A stretch of DNA of 13,629 bases from an uncultured Bacteroidales bacterium (GCA_903899865.1 CAIUKZ010000064.1:1-13629); one strand, 5' to 3'. Shown: positions 4,924 through 12,525, numbered from the stretch's first letter. A program made the numbers and translations. Notes: generated from the sequence alone by a model not told the origin.

Positions 4924-7479
4924 ATGCCAAGAACAAAAAAAGTAAATCGTGTAGAAACACAATTCGATAAAGAAGAGGTTGAAAGAGTGGATTGTATCGC
5001 TCTTGCTTACATCTGTTTAAACTGGGAAAGATTAGACGTTGGAAAGGCTTTTGACCCTATTACTTGTTGTATGTTATCCAACGAAGCTTTTCTTACTTTA
5101 ATGAAGAATGTTGTGAAATCTGTTAAGGTAAAAGGTCAAGATTTCCCTATTGGTTTAAGGGATATCAAGTATAAACGTGGAGAATTAGGCTTTGGAAGAC
5201 TTAATTGTAAATCTCACGGGTATATTAATATTTCCAGAGTTATAAGACATACACTTTGTAATGTAAAATTATCCAATGGAAATGCCTTCAAGAGATACGC
5301 AGATTATGATATGAAAAATTCGCATCCATATATATATTTACATCTTTGTAATATTATCGATGAAAAGTGCGATGGACTACTTCAATATATCGAACAAAGA
5401 GACCATTTTCTCTCATTATTAAAAGAAGTTCATCCTCATCTTTCAAAAGACGAAGTTAAACAAGCTTTTTTATCTAGATTAAATGGGGGAAGTGCTAGTG
5501 ATATCACAGTTGATGTTGAGGGTTATTGGGGTCAATATTGTAGAGATGTTGATAGATGTAGAGAATTGATATTTGAGAAATTAATCAAAGTTCAATATCC
5601 TCAAATCATCAATTTTGTTAAAAATAGAAACGCTGATGGGGAAAATACATTTAACTTTAAGGCAAAATGTATTTCGAAATTACTTGAGAAATATGAGGAT
5701 GAAATTAGAGAGTGTCTTGAAGTTGAATTCGAGAGAATGGGTGTGGATGTATCCGTTCATTGTTATGATGGAATTCAATCATACATTGGCTTTAATAAGA
5801 TAAAGGTCAATGACTTGTTATTAAAAGAAGTTAGTAGAAATTTAACTACAAAAATGGGATTTGAAGTTCAAATTGTTGAAAAGGCTATGAATGAAGGGTT
5901 AATTATCCCTAGTGATTTCTATAACACTTTTGACTTTACAAAATGGAATTCTTTCAAAAAGGAATTTTGTTATCCTCAAATTGATGATTTATATGCTGGA
6001 AAGATGTTTATTCGTCTTATTGGAGATGAGAATATTATGAGAGTTATAAATAAGTTTGATGGGTCTTTTATCCTCTATCTTTTCAATCAAAAAACAGGTA
6101 GATGGATTGTGAATGATGAGAGAAATAATGCTATTCGTGATATTGCTCTAACATTCGGTAATAAATTAAAATTTGAGGAAGAAATCGTTGTAGTTGATGA
6201 AGAAGGTAATGAAACATCAACATTTCGTTGTCATAACTATATAGGTCAAAACAGCAAGTTAAACGCGATGACTAATATGGTTGTTAATTTGGTAAGGGAA
6301 GTTAGTGATATTAAGTTTCGTGAGATGAACCTTGCTACAAAGGAGAAATTACTATTTAAAAATGGTGTTTTAGATATGAAAACATTGAAATTAGAACCTT
6401 TTAGTAGTAAGTATTTCTTTCTTAATGGTATTACTAGAGATTATATTGACTACAAGAACAATAAGGAATTTGAGGAATTAAAAAAGTTAGTTAATAAGCT
6501 TTGTTTTGAAGATGCTTTTGACTTGGATGGATATCGTGAGAGTGGTGAATTTTTAAAGATTGGTCTTGGTTTTGGATTAGCAGGTAGAACAGATATTAAG
6601 AATTGTTTCTTTAATATTGGTGATACTAACTGTGGTAAATCATTACTTACTCAAATATTGAAACTTGCTTGCGATGAGTATGTCTCAACATTCGATGCGA
6701 ATAATTTCATCTTACAAAAGAACGAAGATGAAGCTAAAGCGTTAAAATGGTTATATGATAAAGTTGGAAAACGTATTATGATTAGTAATGAAATGAAGAG
6801 AGGAAGTAGAGATGAATTAAGTATTAAGTTTGACATCGAGTTATTGAAGAAGATTGTGGGTGGTGGCGATACTTTAAATGTTAGAAAGTTAAATAAGAAT
6901 GAGGTAGAGATAATAAATCAAGCATTATTTATATTTATGCTTAACGATAGCCCAACTTACTCAAATCCAAATGATGAAGCGTTTAGAAATCGTGCGATGA
7001 TGTTAGAGTATAAAGTTCAATTTTTAAATGAAAGCGAAATTAATGAAACAAATAGACACTATGTAAAATCAAAAGATACTACAATTATGGAAAAATTCGT
7101 AAAGAACGATATGTGGAAGGATGCATTACTCAACTTACTACTCGAACAATACAAAATTCACTGTAATTCCAATTTAAAGGACTTACAGCCAAATTCTATA
7201 AAAGAGGCAAATAGTGATTGGTTAGACGATGGTTCAAATAACGCATCATTTAGAGACTTACTACTTTCAAAGTTCGACATTACTAATTTAGAAATAAATA
7301 AGTTAAGCTTGATTGAAGCTTACAATTCTTTTTCTTCAAATGAAGTAAAAGGTATGTCGAAAACTAAATTTGGAAAAGAAGTAAGGAAATGTATCGCGCT
7401 TAAACAACCCAACCAAGGTAAGGTATGGATAGGTGATAAAGTTGTGGCTGGATTTATAGGTATAAAAGTTATAGAATAA
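4924..7479 (+). CDS. TVpol-like DNA polymerase - superfamily 3 helicase fusion
   Basis: This 851-residue replication protein has two enzyme parts. The N-terminal part has motifs like family A polymerases of the transposon-virophage (TVpol) type: motif A as D-Y-D-x-x-N-S-H-P (127-135), motif B as K-Q-A-F-L-S-R-L-N-G-G (179-189), and motif C as H-C-Y-D-G (279-283). The C-terminal part is a superfamily 3 helicase: Walker A G-D-T-N-C-G-K-S (566-573), a Walker B-like strand R-I-M-I-S-N-E (617-623), motif C with F-M-L-N-D (671-675) and candidate arginine fingers R688/R690. The last ~80 residues resemble the winged-helix-like end of D5-type helicases. It would prime/copy and unwind the viral genome. 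The helicase call is firm; the polymerase call rests on motif spacing. Confidence 0.88.
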   Translation: MPRTKKVNRVETQFDKEEVERVDCIALAYICLNWERLDVGKAFDPITCCMLSNEAFLTLMKNVVKSVKVKGQDFPIGLRDIKYKRGELGFGRLNCKSHGYINISRVIRHTLCNVKLSNGNAFKRYADYDMKNSHPYIYLHLCNIIDEKCDGLLQYIEQRDHFLSLLKEVHPHLSKDEVKQAFLSRLNGGSASDITVDVEGYWGQYCRDVDRCRELIFEKLIKVQYPQIINFVKNRNADGENTFNFKAKCISKLLEKYEDEIRECLEVEFERMGVDVSVHCYDGIQSYIGFNKIKVNDLLLKEVSRNLTTKMGFEVQIVEKAMNEGLIIPSDFYNTFDFTKWNSFKKEFCYPQIDDLYAGKMFIRLIGDENIMRVINKFDGSFILYLFNQKTGRWIVNDERNNAIRDIALTFGNKLKFEEEIVVVDEEGNETSTFRCHNYIGQNSKLNAMTNMVVNLVREVSDIKFREMNLATKEKLLFKNGVLDMKTLKLEPFSSKYFFLNGITRDYIDYKNNKEFEELKKLVNKLCFEDAFDLDGYRESGEFLKIGLGFGLAGRTDIKNCFFNIGDTNCGKSLLTQILKLACDEYVSTFDANNFILQKNEDEAKALKWLYDKVGKRIMISNEMKRGSRDELSIKFDIELLKKIVGGGDTLNVRKLNKNEVEIINQALFIFMLNDSPTYSNPNDEAFRNRAMMLEYKVQFLNESEINETNRHYVKSKDTTIMEKFVKNDMWKDALLNLLLEQYKIHCNSNLKDLQPNSIKEANSDWLDDGSNNASFRDLLLSKFDITNLEINKLSLIEAYNSFSSNEVKGMSKTKFGKEVRKCIALKQPNQGKVWIGDKVVAGFIGIKVIE

Positions 7480-7695
7480 TCATATAAACTTACTACATTA
7501 CCATTACTCATTTCATTTTCCTTTTCCTATATAAATATGTATAAAAACGCATATAAAAATAACGAAAGGAACATATAAAATATAAAATACATATAGTAAG
7601 TAGTAATGTAGTAAGTATAGTAAGGTAGATATATATACTTAAAATCAACCTTAAATAAAAAAGATTAAATTTAAAGACTTAAATAGGCTTTAAAT
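7480..7695. other. Convergent junction with inverted and direct repeats
   Basis: This gene-free stretch lies between the TVpol stop and the 3' end of the AT-hook gene. It contains a 14-bp inverted repeat (7488-7501 with 7603-7616) spaced by 101 nt, a copy of the left-edge element (AAGGAACATATAA at 7566-7578 followed by GTAGTAAG-like units to about 7625), and an 11-bp hairpin at the AT-hook gene's stop. It may serve as a two-way 3'-end region. A replication-origin or recombination role is possible but unsupported. Confidence 0.6.
7488..7616. repeat. 14-bp perfect inverted repeat
   Basis: ACTTACTACATTAC at 7488-7501 is the exact reverse complement of GTAATGTAGTAAGT at 7603-7616. The right arm is part of the GTAGTAAG-like tract. 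The arms could form a large cruciform, or mark the tract as present in both orientations. Confidence 0.75.
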
Positions 7696-7698
7696 TTA
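7666..7698 (-). terminator. Hairpin at the 3' end of the AT-hook gene
   Basis: TAAATTTAAAG (7666-7676) and CTTTAAATTTA (7688-7698) form a perfect 11-bp stem around an 11-nt loop, overlapping the gene's stop codon. Mimivirus and its virophage are known to end and polyadenylate transcripts at hairpins, so a 3'-end signal is likely. Confidence 0.55.
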
Positions 7699-8361
7699 CC
7701 ATTTGAATTGAGATGCATAAGAACTTCTCACTTGTGCTTGAGGAGGTGCTTGAGTTTGCTTTATTTCATCATCTATCTCTTTTAATAACGCTTTCTTCTT
7801 TTCAATCTTCTTTCTAGCTCTGATTATCTCTTCATCGGTCTCTTCTGTCTCATCAACACTATCATCATCGCTTTCTATCTCAACAAGCTTTCTTGGACGG
7901 CCTGGGCGACGTTGTATAGAACGAGGTTCAATTTTTGCCTCTCTCTCTTTCTTCTTGTATTCCTTGACCTTGATTATCTTCATTGATTTCATTTTTTCTT
8001 CTTCATTGGCCTTTCTTTTCTCTTCACGAGTAATCATAGCCTTTTCTCTGCCTGCTTTTAATATCTCTAACATTTTTGCTTTGGTTTCTTCGCTTTTATA
8101 GACGTGAGGTCTTTTCAGCTTCTCAACAAGTTTCCTAGCATCCTTTGGTGTCATTTCAACAACATTAGTCTCTGGTTTCGGTATATTAGCTTCATATGCT
8201 TCATTTGAGACCATAATTTCTTTTCCTGGTTCAACTGACAAGTTATTCTTTTTGCCCTTCGGCCTTCCTCGTTTAAACACATCCTGTAAAACAGAGGGAT
8301 TTGCCTCTATGAATTGTTTAAGAAAACTTAAGTCTAAAGTTGGTTTAGTCTCTGTAGTCAT
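7696..8361 (-). CDS. AT-hook, highly charged coiled-coil DNA-binding protein
   Basis: The 221-residue protein carries two AT-hook-like motifs with the Gly-Arg-Pro core: R-G-R-P-K-G-K-K (31-38) and R-P-G-R-P-R-K (152-158). AT-hooks bind the minor groove of A/T-rich DNA, which suits this genome. Between and after them lie long Lys/Glu-rich helical stretches (about 73-146 and 178-202) with coiled-coil character, and an acidic patch (161-179). The C-terminus is distinct: a Gln/Pro/Ala linker, then S-S-Y-A-S-Q-F-K-W. It may condense the genome, act as a late transcription factor, or link DNA to the capsid through its tail. It is divergent from the zinc-binding gene and convergent with TVpol. DNA binding is well supported; the exact role is inference. 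Confidence 0.75.
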   Translation of the reverse strand: MTTETKPTLDLSFLKQFIEANPSVLQDVFKRGRPKGKKNNLSVEPGKEIMVSNEAYEANIPKPETNVVEMTPKDARKLVEKLKRPHVYKSEETKAKMLEILKAGREKAMITREEKRKANEEEKMKSMKIIKVKEYKKKEREAKIEPRSIQRRPGRPRKLVEIESDDDSVDETEETDEEIIRARKKIEKKKALLKEIDDEIKQTQAPPQAQVRSSYASQFKW

Positions 8362-8428
8362 TGTATATTATTTAAATATAAGACAATAAAAAAGAAAAAA
8401 AATTTATTTTTTCTCTGCATATTATAAA
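8362..8428. promoter_or_regulatory. Divergent promoter region, AT-hook / zinc-binding genes
   Basis: The 67-nt gap holds a motif match on each strand. On the plus strand, TTTATTTTTTCTCTGCATAT then TATAAA precedes ATG 8429. On the minus strand, TTTTTTATTGTCTTATATTT then AAATAATATACA precedes ATG 8361. Unlike the 1251-1289 gap, the two cores are separate. Confidence 0.55.
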
Positions 8429-9070
8429 ATGAGTGCTATATATGGAGGAAAAGATTTAAGAGACGATGAAATTAACTATAAGCCTTCCCTTGTTTATCCA
8501 AGTGATATTATCGCCTTAAAAAAAGACTATATGGAACCTGACGACATAAAAAATTTATTGAAAATCGAATTTGAGACTAGAAAAAGTCTAAAAGACAAAG
8601 AAGTTCCAAAACTTGTTTTAGACCCTCAAATAACCGACGAAGAACGCCGTGAAAGACGATTAAAATCACACAAACCTGATTTTTGCGGCTCTTGTTTCAG
8701 CGAAATGAGGCTCGATGACCTGAAATATTGTCATAATCCTAAATGCCAACGAGACCCGTTTTACAACCCTCTAAATTTAGCTATAGGAGGAGAAGGAAAA
8801 TGTATTCAAGATTACGATAAAAAGAAGCAAGAAGAATATGAGGATTTACCCTATTATGACCCTTACAATCTTACAGTTAATTGTAAAAATGTAAGATATA
8901 TACCAACGGGTGCTACAGGCTGTTTTACCCCATTAGAACCAACTTACCCAATTGAAAAGAAGGAACAAAATCTAGTAATGGCGATTACACAGCTTGCTTT
9001 GAAGCCAGATGAAGAATGGCAAGATTTTCAACTCTTTAAAGAGTTTATAAAACTAAAATATAGTAAATAA
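8429..9070 (+). CDS. Zinc-ribbon-like hypothetical protein, 213 aa
   Basis: The protein is not recognised as a whole. Its clearest feature is a C-x2-C-x11-C-x4-C cluster (C86, C89, C101, C106) within F-C-G-S-C ... Y-C-H-N-P-K-C, a pattern typical of zinc ribbons or treble clefs. Three further cysteines (C125, C152, C165) could form a second, irregular site. The N-terminal 80 residues are charged and helical, and the region 136-148 is rich in Tyr, Pro and Asp. It opens the plus-strand morphogenesis block 29 nt before the minor capsid gene, with its own promoter motif. A late transcription factor or a virion assembly factor would both fit; the sequence does not decide. Confidence 0.75.
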   Translation: MSAIYGGKDLRDDEINYKPSLVYPSDIIALKKDYMEPDDIKNLLKIEFETRKSLKDKEVPKLVLDPQITDEERRERRLKSHKPDFCGSCFSEMRLDDLKYCHNPKCQRDPFYNPLNLAIGGEGKCIQDYDKKKQEEYEDLPYYDPYNLTVNCKNVRYIPTGATGCFTPLEPTYPIEKKEQNLVMAITQLALKPDEEWQDFQLFKEFIKLKYSK

Positions 9071-9073
9071 ACA

Positions 9074-9099
9074 TTTTATTATCTAATTGATATAATAAA
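9074..9099 (+). promoter_or_regulatory. Promoter motif of the minor capsid gene
   Basis: TTTTATTATCTAATTGATAT then AATAAA abuts ATG 9100. It uses the TCTA form of the core, like the TCTA-centred late motif described for CroV and mavirus. Confidence 0.6.
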
Positions 9100-10110
9100 A
9101 TGAGTTCAACTCTCTTAACAAGTTATAATTTTTACATAAATTCGTCTCAAAGAAGTCAGGGTGTTCCATCCGATTATAACATTTATTTAACAACCCCCTT
9201 ATATTTAAATGGTATCGTTCCAAGTGAGTTTCGATTTGTAATTCACTACGCTCAAGTTCCCTTTTGTTTTTCGCAATTTAATCAATATAATTATACAACA
9301 AGCTACTCACTTGTTAGAAATAATATCACATATACTTCATCGTTCAATATAACAACAGGAAACTATAATGTGAATACGTTCATTACTGAGTGGATTAGGG
9401 CTTTAAAAGCATCTTTAACAATAGTAGCTTCATATACACCTCTTATTACAGGAACATACTCGGCCGATACAAATTTGATTACTTTTTTAATGCCAAGTGA
9501 TAGCTTTGCTGACACAGTTATTACATTTCAAAATACAAGCAACAAAGCAGTGAATTTAGCTCTTGGATTTAATAATAGTTGGACTTTGGCTCAAAACTCT
9601 TCAACAATAAGTCAAATAGATGTTAATGTTAGTCCAAGTAGAAATTTATACTTGACAAGTGATACGCTTATTCAAAGTAAATCTTTTGACGCCTTAACAA
9701 CATCGATATCAGTATCACCTATTTTAGCTGTGGTTCCAATTAATGTTGTTCCAAATAATTATATAACATTCTATTATAATCCGCCAATATCAAGTATATT
9801 AAATAATACAGTTGTTGATAAGCTAAATTTTCAACTCAAAGATGAGAGTTTGAGTAGAGATTTAGTGGATTTCGACCTAGATTATACTATATATTTTTCA
9901 ATTGAAGAACATAGAAGTGATTTGGATAAAAATCAACCAGTGAATACTTTAAGTGTAAATCCAAATAGATTGAATGATATAGCAGGACCGGAAGAAATAC
10001 CAGCAATACCTCAAGACCAAATTGATAGAAGACAGAGATTGATGCGCGCTAGAGAAAAGGTATCTAAAAAATTGGTAGATTTAAAGGATGAGTTAGAGAA
10101 AAGTATATAA
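9100..10110 (+). CDS. Minor capsid (penton-like) protein
   Basis: The N-terminal S-Y-N-F-Y-I-N-S-S-Q-R (residues 8-18), followed by P-S-D-Y-N-I-Y-L, resembles the opening of PLV and virophage minor capsid proteins. In those viruses a single-jelly-roll penton fills the fivefold vertices. The body (about 20-280) is Asn/Ser/Thr-rich and strand-rich, as expected for jelly-roll folds. The last ~50 residues switch to a charged helix (D-Q-I-D-R-R-Q-R ... L-K-D-E-L-E-K-S), a possible coiled coil facing the capsid interior or a partner. It lies two genes before the major capsid gene, the usual neighbourhood. Assignment is from overall texture and position, not from a catalytic motif, so the penton function is probable rather than proven. 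Confidence 0.8.
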   Translation: MSSTLLTSYNFYINSSQRSQGVPSDYNIYLTTPLYLNGIVPSEFRFVIHYAQVPFCFSQFNQYNYTTSYSLVRNNITYTSSFNITTGNYNVNTFITEWIRALKASLTIVASYTPLITGTYSADTNLITFLMPSDSFADTVITFQNTSNKAVNLALGFNNSWTLAQNSSTISQIDVNVSPSRNLYLTSDTLIQSKSFDALTTSISVSPILAVVPINVVPNNYITFYYNPPISSILNNTVVDKLNFQLKDESLSRDLVDFDLDYTIYFSIEEHRSDLDKNQPVNTLSVNPNRLNDIAGPEEIPAIPQDQIDRRQRLMRAREKVSKKLVDLKDELEKSI

Positions 10111-10115
10111 AAAAT

Positions 10116-10141
10116 TAATTAATATCTTTTGGATAAGTAAA
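10116..10141 (+). promoter_or_regulatory. Promoter motif of the 65-aa gene
   Basis: TAATTAATATCTTTTGGATA then AGTAAA immediately precedes ATG 10142. It is a good match to the TCTTTT-spacer-GTAAA pattern and occupies the gap after the minor capsid stop. Confidence 0.6.
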
Positions 10142-10339
10142 ATGTTAAAGAAGCCATCGTTATTACTAGGACTCAAAACAGGACAACCAATGTTGGATAT
10201 AAATAGAAATACACAACCAGATTATAGAGGTATTCCGCCTTTACCGCCAATGTTTTTCCAACAAGGAGGAATTATTGATAATTTAACAGATAGAGGTCAA
10301 AACGTAAGAAAAGGAAACTATTTCCAACGTAGAATGTAA
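10142..10339 (+). CDS. Small 65-aa Pro-rich/basic virion protein candidate
   Basis: This short protein sits between the two capsid genes with its own promoter motif. It starts M-L-K-K-P-S-L-L-L-G, has a Pro-rich centre (I-P-P-L-P-P, 31-36), then F-Q-Q-G-G-I-I (39-45), and ends in a basic tail (Q-R-R-M). The F-x-x-G-G-hydrophobic phrase is shared with the 90-aa protein and the papain-fold protein, suggesting a shared cleavage or capsid-docking signal. Pro-rich peptides of this size often act as capsid cement or linkers. No homology is claimed. Confidence 0.75.
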   Translation: MLKKPSLLLGLKTGQPMLDINRNTQPDYRGIPPLPPMFFQQGGIIDNLTDRGQNVRKGNYFQRRM

Positions 10340-10345
10340 AAAAAA

Positions 10346-10373
10346 TTTTTATTTTCTTTTCAATGAGTAAATA
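10346..10373 (+). promoter_or_regulatory. Promoter motif of the major capsid gene
   Basis: This is the second copy of the 23-bp block also found at 4271-4293 (TTATTTTCTTTTCAATGAGT then AAA). It contains an ATG (10363) that would give a three-codon ORF ending TAA, so transcription probably starts downstream of it, or the short ORF is bypassed. Confidence 0.7.
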
Positions 10374-10379
10374 AAAATA

Positions 10380-11783
10380 ATGTCAGCAAACATAGCAAAC
10401 TTAAAAGATTATACATACGAAGCGCAACAAGACGATGGTGTCAATGTTGTTCCTCGTTCAATGAATCCAGCTCGTATTGCGAGACCAGTTCAATGTTCTA
10501 AACAAATTAAGAACATTTCCGCTATCTCTGGAAATACAGCAACCTCAGGTCAATTATCCCTCATCCAACTTCCATTCGGAGCTGGTGCCGGATTTATGAA
10601 GCCTGGTTCCGCTTATTTAAGATTTAGATACCAAGGAACTCAAGCAAGTGATTATCACGGTTTTAAAGGTTCAGTGCCTTCAGCTCAAGCGTTAATTCAA
10701 CGTTTGACAGTTTCTCAAAACTCTAACATTGAGTTAATTAACGAATACGGCCGTTTGATGACAAACGTTGTTTATCCATTTATGACATCCTCTGAGTATA
10801 TGAATAATATTGCAATCCAAGAAGGTGGTATTGGTTCTAACGTTTTAATTTCTTATCCATACGCTACCGGAACAGTTGGAACAGGTGGCTACGGTCAAAC
10901 AGATAGCGAACAAAGATTTACATTCGGTCAAGCTACACCAGGTATCGCATCCGCTATTGAATTATCTGTTTCTTTAGCATCCGGTTTATTAAACAACAAG
11001 GAATTAAGTATGATTCCGCTCGAACTTATGTCATCACCATTATCAATTCAGGTGGATTGGTGTAGCGTAAATAATGCTATTTATGGGTCAACAACAGCTA
11101 CAACAGAATTCACTTGCTCTAACGTTCAATTATGTTATGAAAGTGTGAATCCGCCTCAACAATATATTAATGAATTACGTGCTGGTTTAGCTCAAGGTAA
11201 AGTCTTCTCTATACCATACACAACCGTTATAAGCGCTCAAACATCCAATGCTTCAACAGTCTCATACAATATGTCTTTAACATCATCATCTGTTGAAGGC
11301 TTCTTCTATGGTGCTTTACAAACATTCAACTTAAACAACTCAACATTAACATCAGGTTGGTTCTCTTGTGCTACAGGTGCTTCTGACAACAGCGATAGAA
11401 CAACAATGAATAGAAGATTATATGCTGACGGTTCTTTAGTAGCCCAACAACCATCAATCAACAGTGATACATTATTATTCCGTGAGATGATGCGTGCAGT
11501 TCAAGGTGGCTTCTGTGGAACAGATGTTTATAACACAGTTCCATTCTCAAACAGAGGTGCAAACACAAGACAACCAGGTTCATTCCGTTCCAGTTTCTAT
11601 GCTGGCGGTTTCAACTTAAAGAACTTCAATGAAGCAAACTTAACAATGGAAGGTATTCCGGTATCTATATTGAACTTCCAAAAAGATGATTATTCAGGTG
11701 CTGATGGTATCCTCTATATGTATGCTTTTGTATCACAAATTGCTTTAATTGATGCTTCAGGTTCCATTTCTATTGTTCGTTAA
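10380..11783 (+). CDS. MCP: Major capsid protein (double jelly-roll, PLV type)
   Basis: The 467-residue protein has the pattern of PLV major capsid proteins. A polar N-terminus is followed by strand-rich sequence with S-A-Y-L-R-F-R-Y near 77-84, then A-L-I-Q-R-L-T-V-S-Q and I-E-L-I-N-E-Y-G-R-L near residues 105-126. Aromatic and glycine-rich loops fill a second half that would form the other jelly roll. It probably trimerises into the pseudo-hexameric capsomers of an icosahedral shell. The gene uses many C-ending codons (AAC, TTC, ATC) compared with the AAT/TTT-rich fibre gene, consistent with high expression. It follows the minor capsid and 65-aa genes and carries the strong promoter block. 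ATG 10380 is chosen because the upstream ATG is out of frame and stops after three codons. Confidence 0.87.
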   Translation: MSANIANLKDYTYEAQQDDGVNVVPRSMNPARIARPVQCSKQIKNISAISGNTATSGQLSLIQLPFGAGAGFMKPGSAYLRFRYQGTQASDYHGFKGSVPSAQALIQRLTVSQNSNIELINEYGRLMTNVVYPFMTSSEYMNNIAIQEGGIGSNVLISYPYATGTVGTGGYGQTDSEQRFTFGQATPGIASAIELSVSLASGLLNNKELSMIPLELMSSPLSIQVDWCSVNNAIYGSTTATTEFTCSNVQLCYESVNPPQQYINELRAGLAQGKVFSIPYTTVISAQTSNASTVSYNMSLTSSSVEGFFYGALQTFNLNNSTLTSGWFSCATGASDNSDRTTMNRRLYADGSLVAQQPSINSDTLLFREMMRAVQGGFCGTDVYNTVPFSNRGANTRQPGSFRSSFYAGGFNLKNFNEANLTMEGIPVSILNFQKDDYSGADGILYMYAFVSQIALIDASGSISIVR

Positions 11784-11796
11784 TCAATCTATTTCG

Positions 11797-11827
11797 AGGT
11801 AGTGCTTATGGCGCGACGACCTTTTTT
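11797..11827 (+). terminator. Hairpin plus T-run after the major capsid gene
   Basis: AGGTAGTGC (11797-11805) can pair with GCGACGACCT (11813-11822) around a 7-nt loop, with one A-G mismatch and one bulged base, followed by six Ts. It is a G/C-rich island in A/T-rich surroundings, 14 nt after the stop, and is a candidate 3'-end signal. Confidence 0.45.
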
Positions 11828-11835
11828 AATATTTT

Positions 11836-11861
11836 TATATTATCTTCTTTATAATATAAAA
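11836..11861 (+). promoter_or_regulatory. Promoter motif of the papain-fold gene
   Basis: TATATTATCTTCTTTATAAT then ATAAAA ends at ATG 11862. Its position decides the start: the longer reading frame from 11802 would begin upstream of this promoter, inside the capsid gene's 3' hairpin. Confidence 0.6.
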
Positions 11862-12521
11862 ATGATACGACGAGTTAAACGATTTTTGGGTTTCAATAGC
11901 GAACTTCCAAAGAAGCAACAAGATTTTCTTGATAAAGATGGAGATACGAAAATTACATCTCTTAAAGTAGTTCGTGCGCCTATTTACGAGGTAGTGAGAC
12001 AATTCCTAAACGTCATCTCATTAGGCCTTTTTAATAAGCTTCAACAGAAAGTTGGATATGATAAATTATATCATTTATCGTTGGTAGTTAATAATGCTAC
12101 TCGTATCGAGAAAAACGAACAAATAAAAATTTCACCTTATCGAGATATGAAAGACGAACAAGTGATGGAAGTCCCTTTGAGAGGAAGGGATATTACAATA
12201 AAGGAATTAATGGATAATACATCTCGAGTAATGGGAGATAAATTTCTACCTTATGACGCATTTGAAAATAATTGTCAAGATTTTATAATAGGTATATTAA
12301 GGGCTAATTCACTATCAAATCCGGAATTAGAAAAATTTATTAAACAACCTGTAGGCGAGATAGTTGATGGATTACCTGGATATGTGAAAACTACAACAAA
12401 AGCGATTACTACCATAGGAGGGCTATTAACATATCTTCGAGAAGAAATAGGATTGAAGAAAGGAGGGGTCATTACACCCGAATTATTTATCGATGATGAT
12501 GAATTAATGGAATATAACTAG
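11862..12521 (+). CDS. Permuted papain-fold (LRAT/NlpC-P60-like) protein
   Basis: From ATG 11862 the protein has 219 residues. It shows the signature order of circularly permuted papain-fold enzymes: a histidine on a strand, L-Y-H-L-S-L-V-V (H71), followed later by N-N-C-Q-D-F at the start of a helix (C138). This recalls the N-C-E-H-F motif of LRAT and HRASLS/PLA2G16 acyltransferase-phospholipases. Such enzymes act on lipid acyl chains or peptide bonds through a thioester. In a virion it might modify or breach membranes during entry, or act as a protease. The C-terminus has a helix, then L-K-K-G-G-V-I (198-204) and an acidic tail, the motif shared with two other small proteins. It follows the major capsid gene, which suggests virion association. 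The fold is moderately supported; the substrate is unknown. Confidence 0.72.
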   Translation: MIRRVKRFLGFNSELPKKQQDFLDKDGDTKITSLKVVRAPIYEVVRQFLNVISLGLFNKLQQKVGYDKLYHLSLVVNNATRIEKNEQIKISPYRDMKDEQVMEVPLRGRDITIKELMDNTSRVMGDKFLPYDAFENNCQDFIIGILRANSLSNPELEKFIKQPVGEIVDGLPGYVKTTTKAITTIGGLLTYLREEIGLKKGGVITPELFIDDDELMEYN

Positions 12522-12525
12522 GGGT

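Noticed and set aside
5615..5803. Plus-strand 62-codon ORF and other short frames inside TVpol (6651-6836, 7320-7511)
   Set aside because: They overlap polymerase-helicase coding sequence in other frames, lack promoter motifs and show no protein-like features.
11793..11822. G/C-rich island after the capsid gene as a tRNA or small RNA gene
   Set aside because: It is only about 30 nt and has no cloverleaf or T-loop signature; a 3'-end hairpin is the simpler reading.
11802..11861. 20-codon N-terminal extension of the papain-fold gene
   Set aside because: It would start inside the capsid gene's 3' hairpin and translate through the promoter motif; ATG 11862 has the motif in the standard position.
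12275..12472. Minus-strand 65-codon ORF
   Set aside because: It is antisense to the C-terminal part of the papain-fold gene, with no upstream motif.
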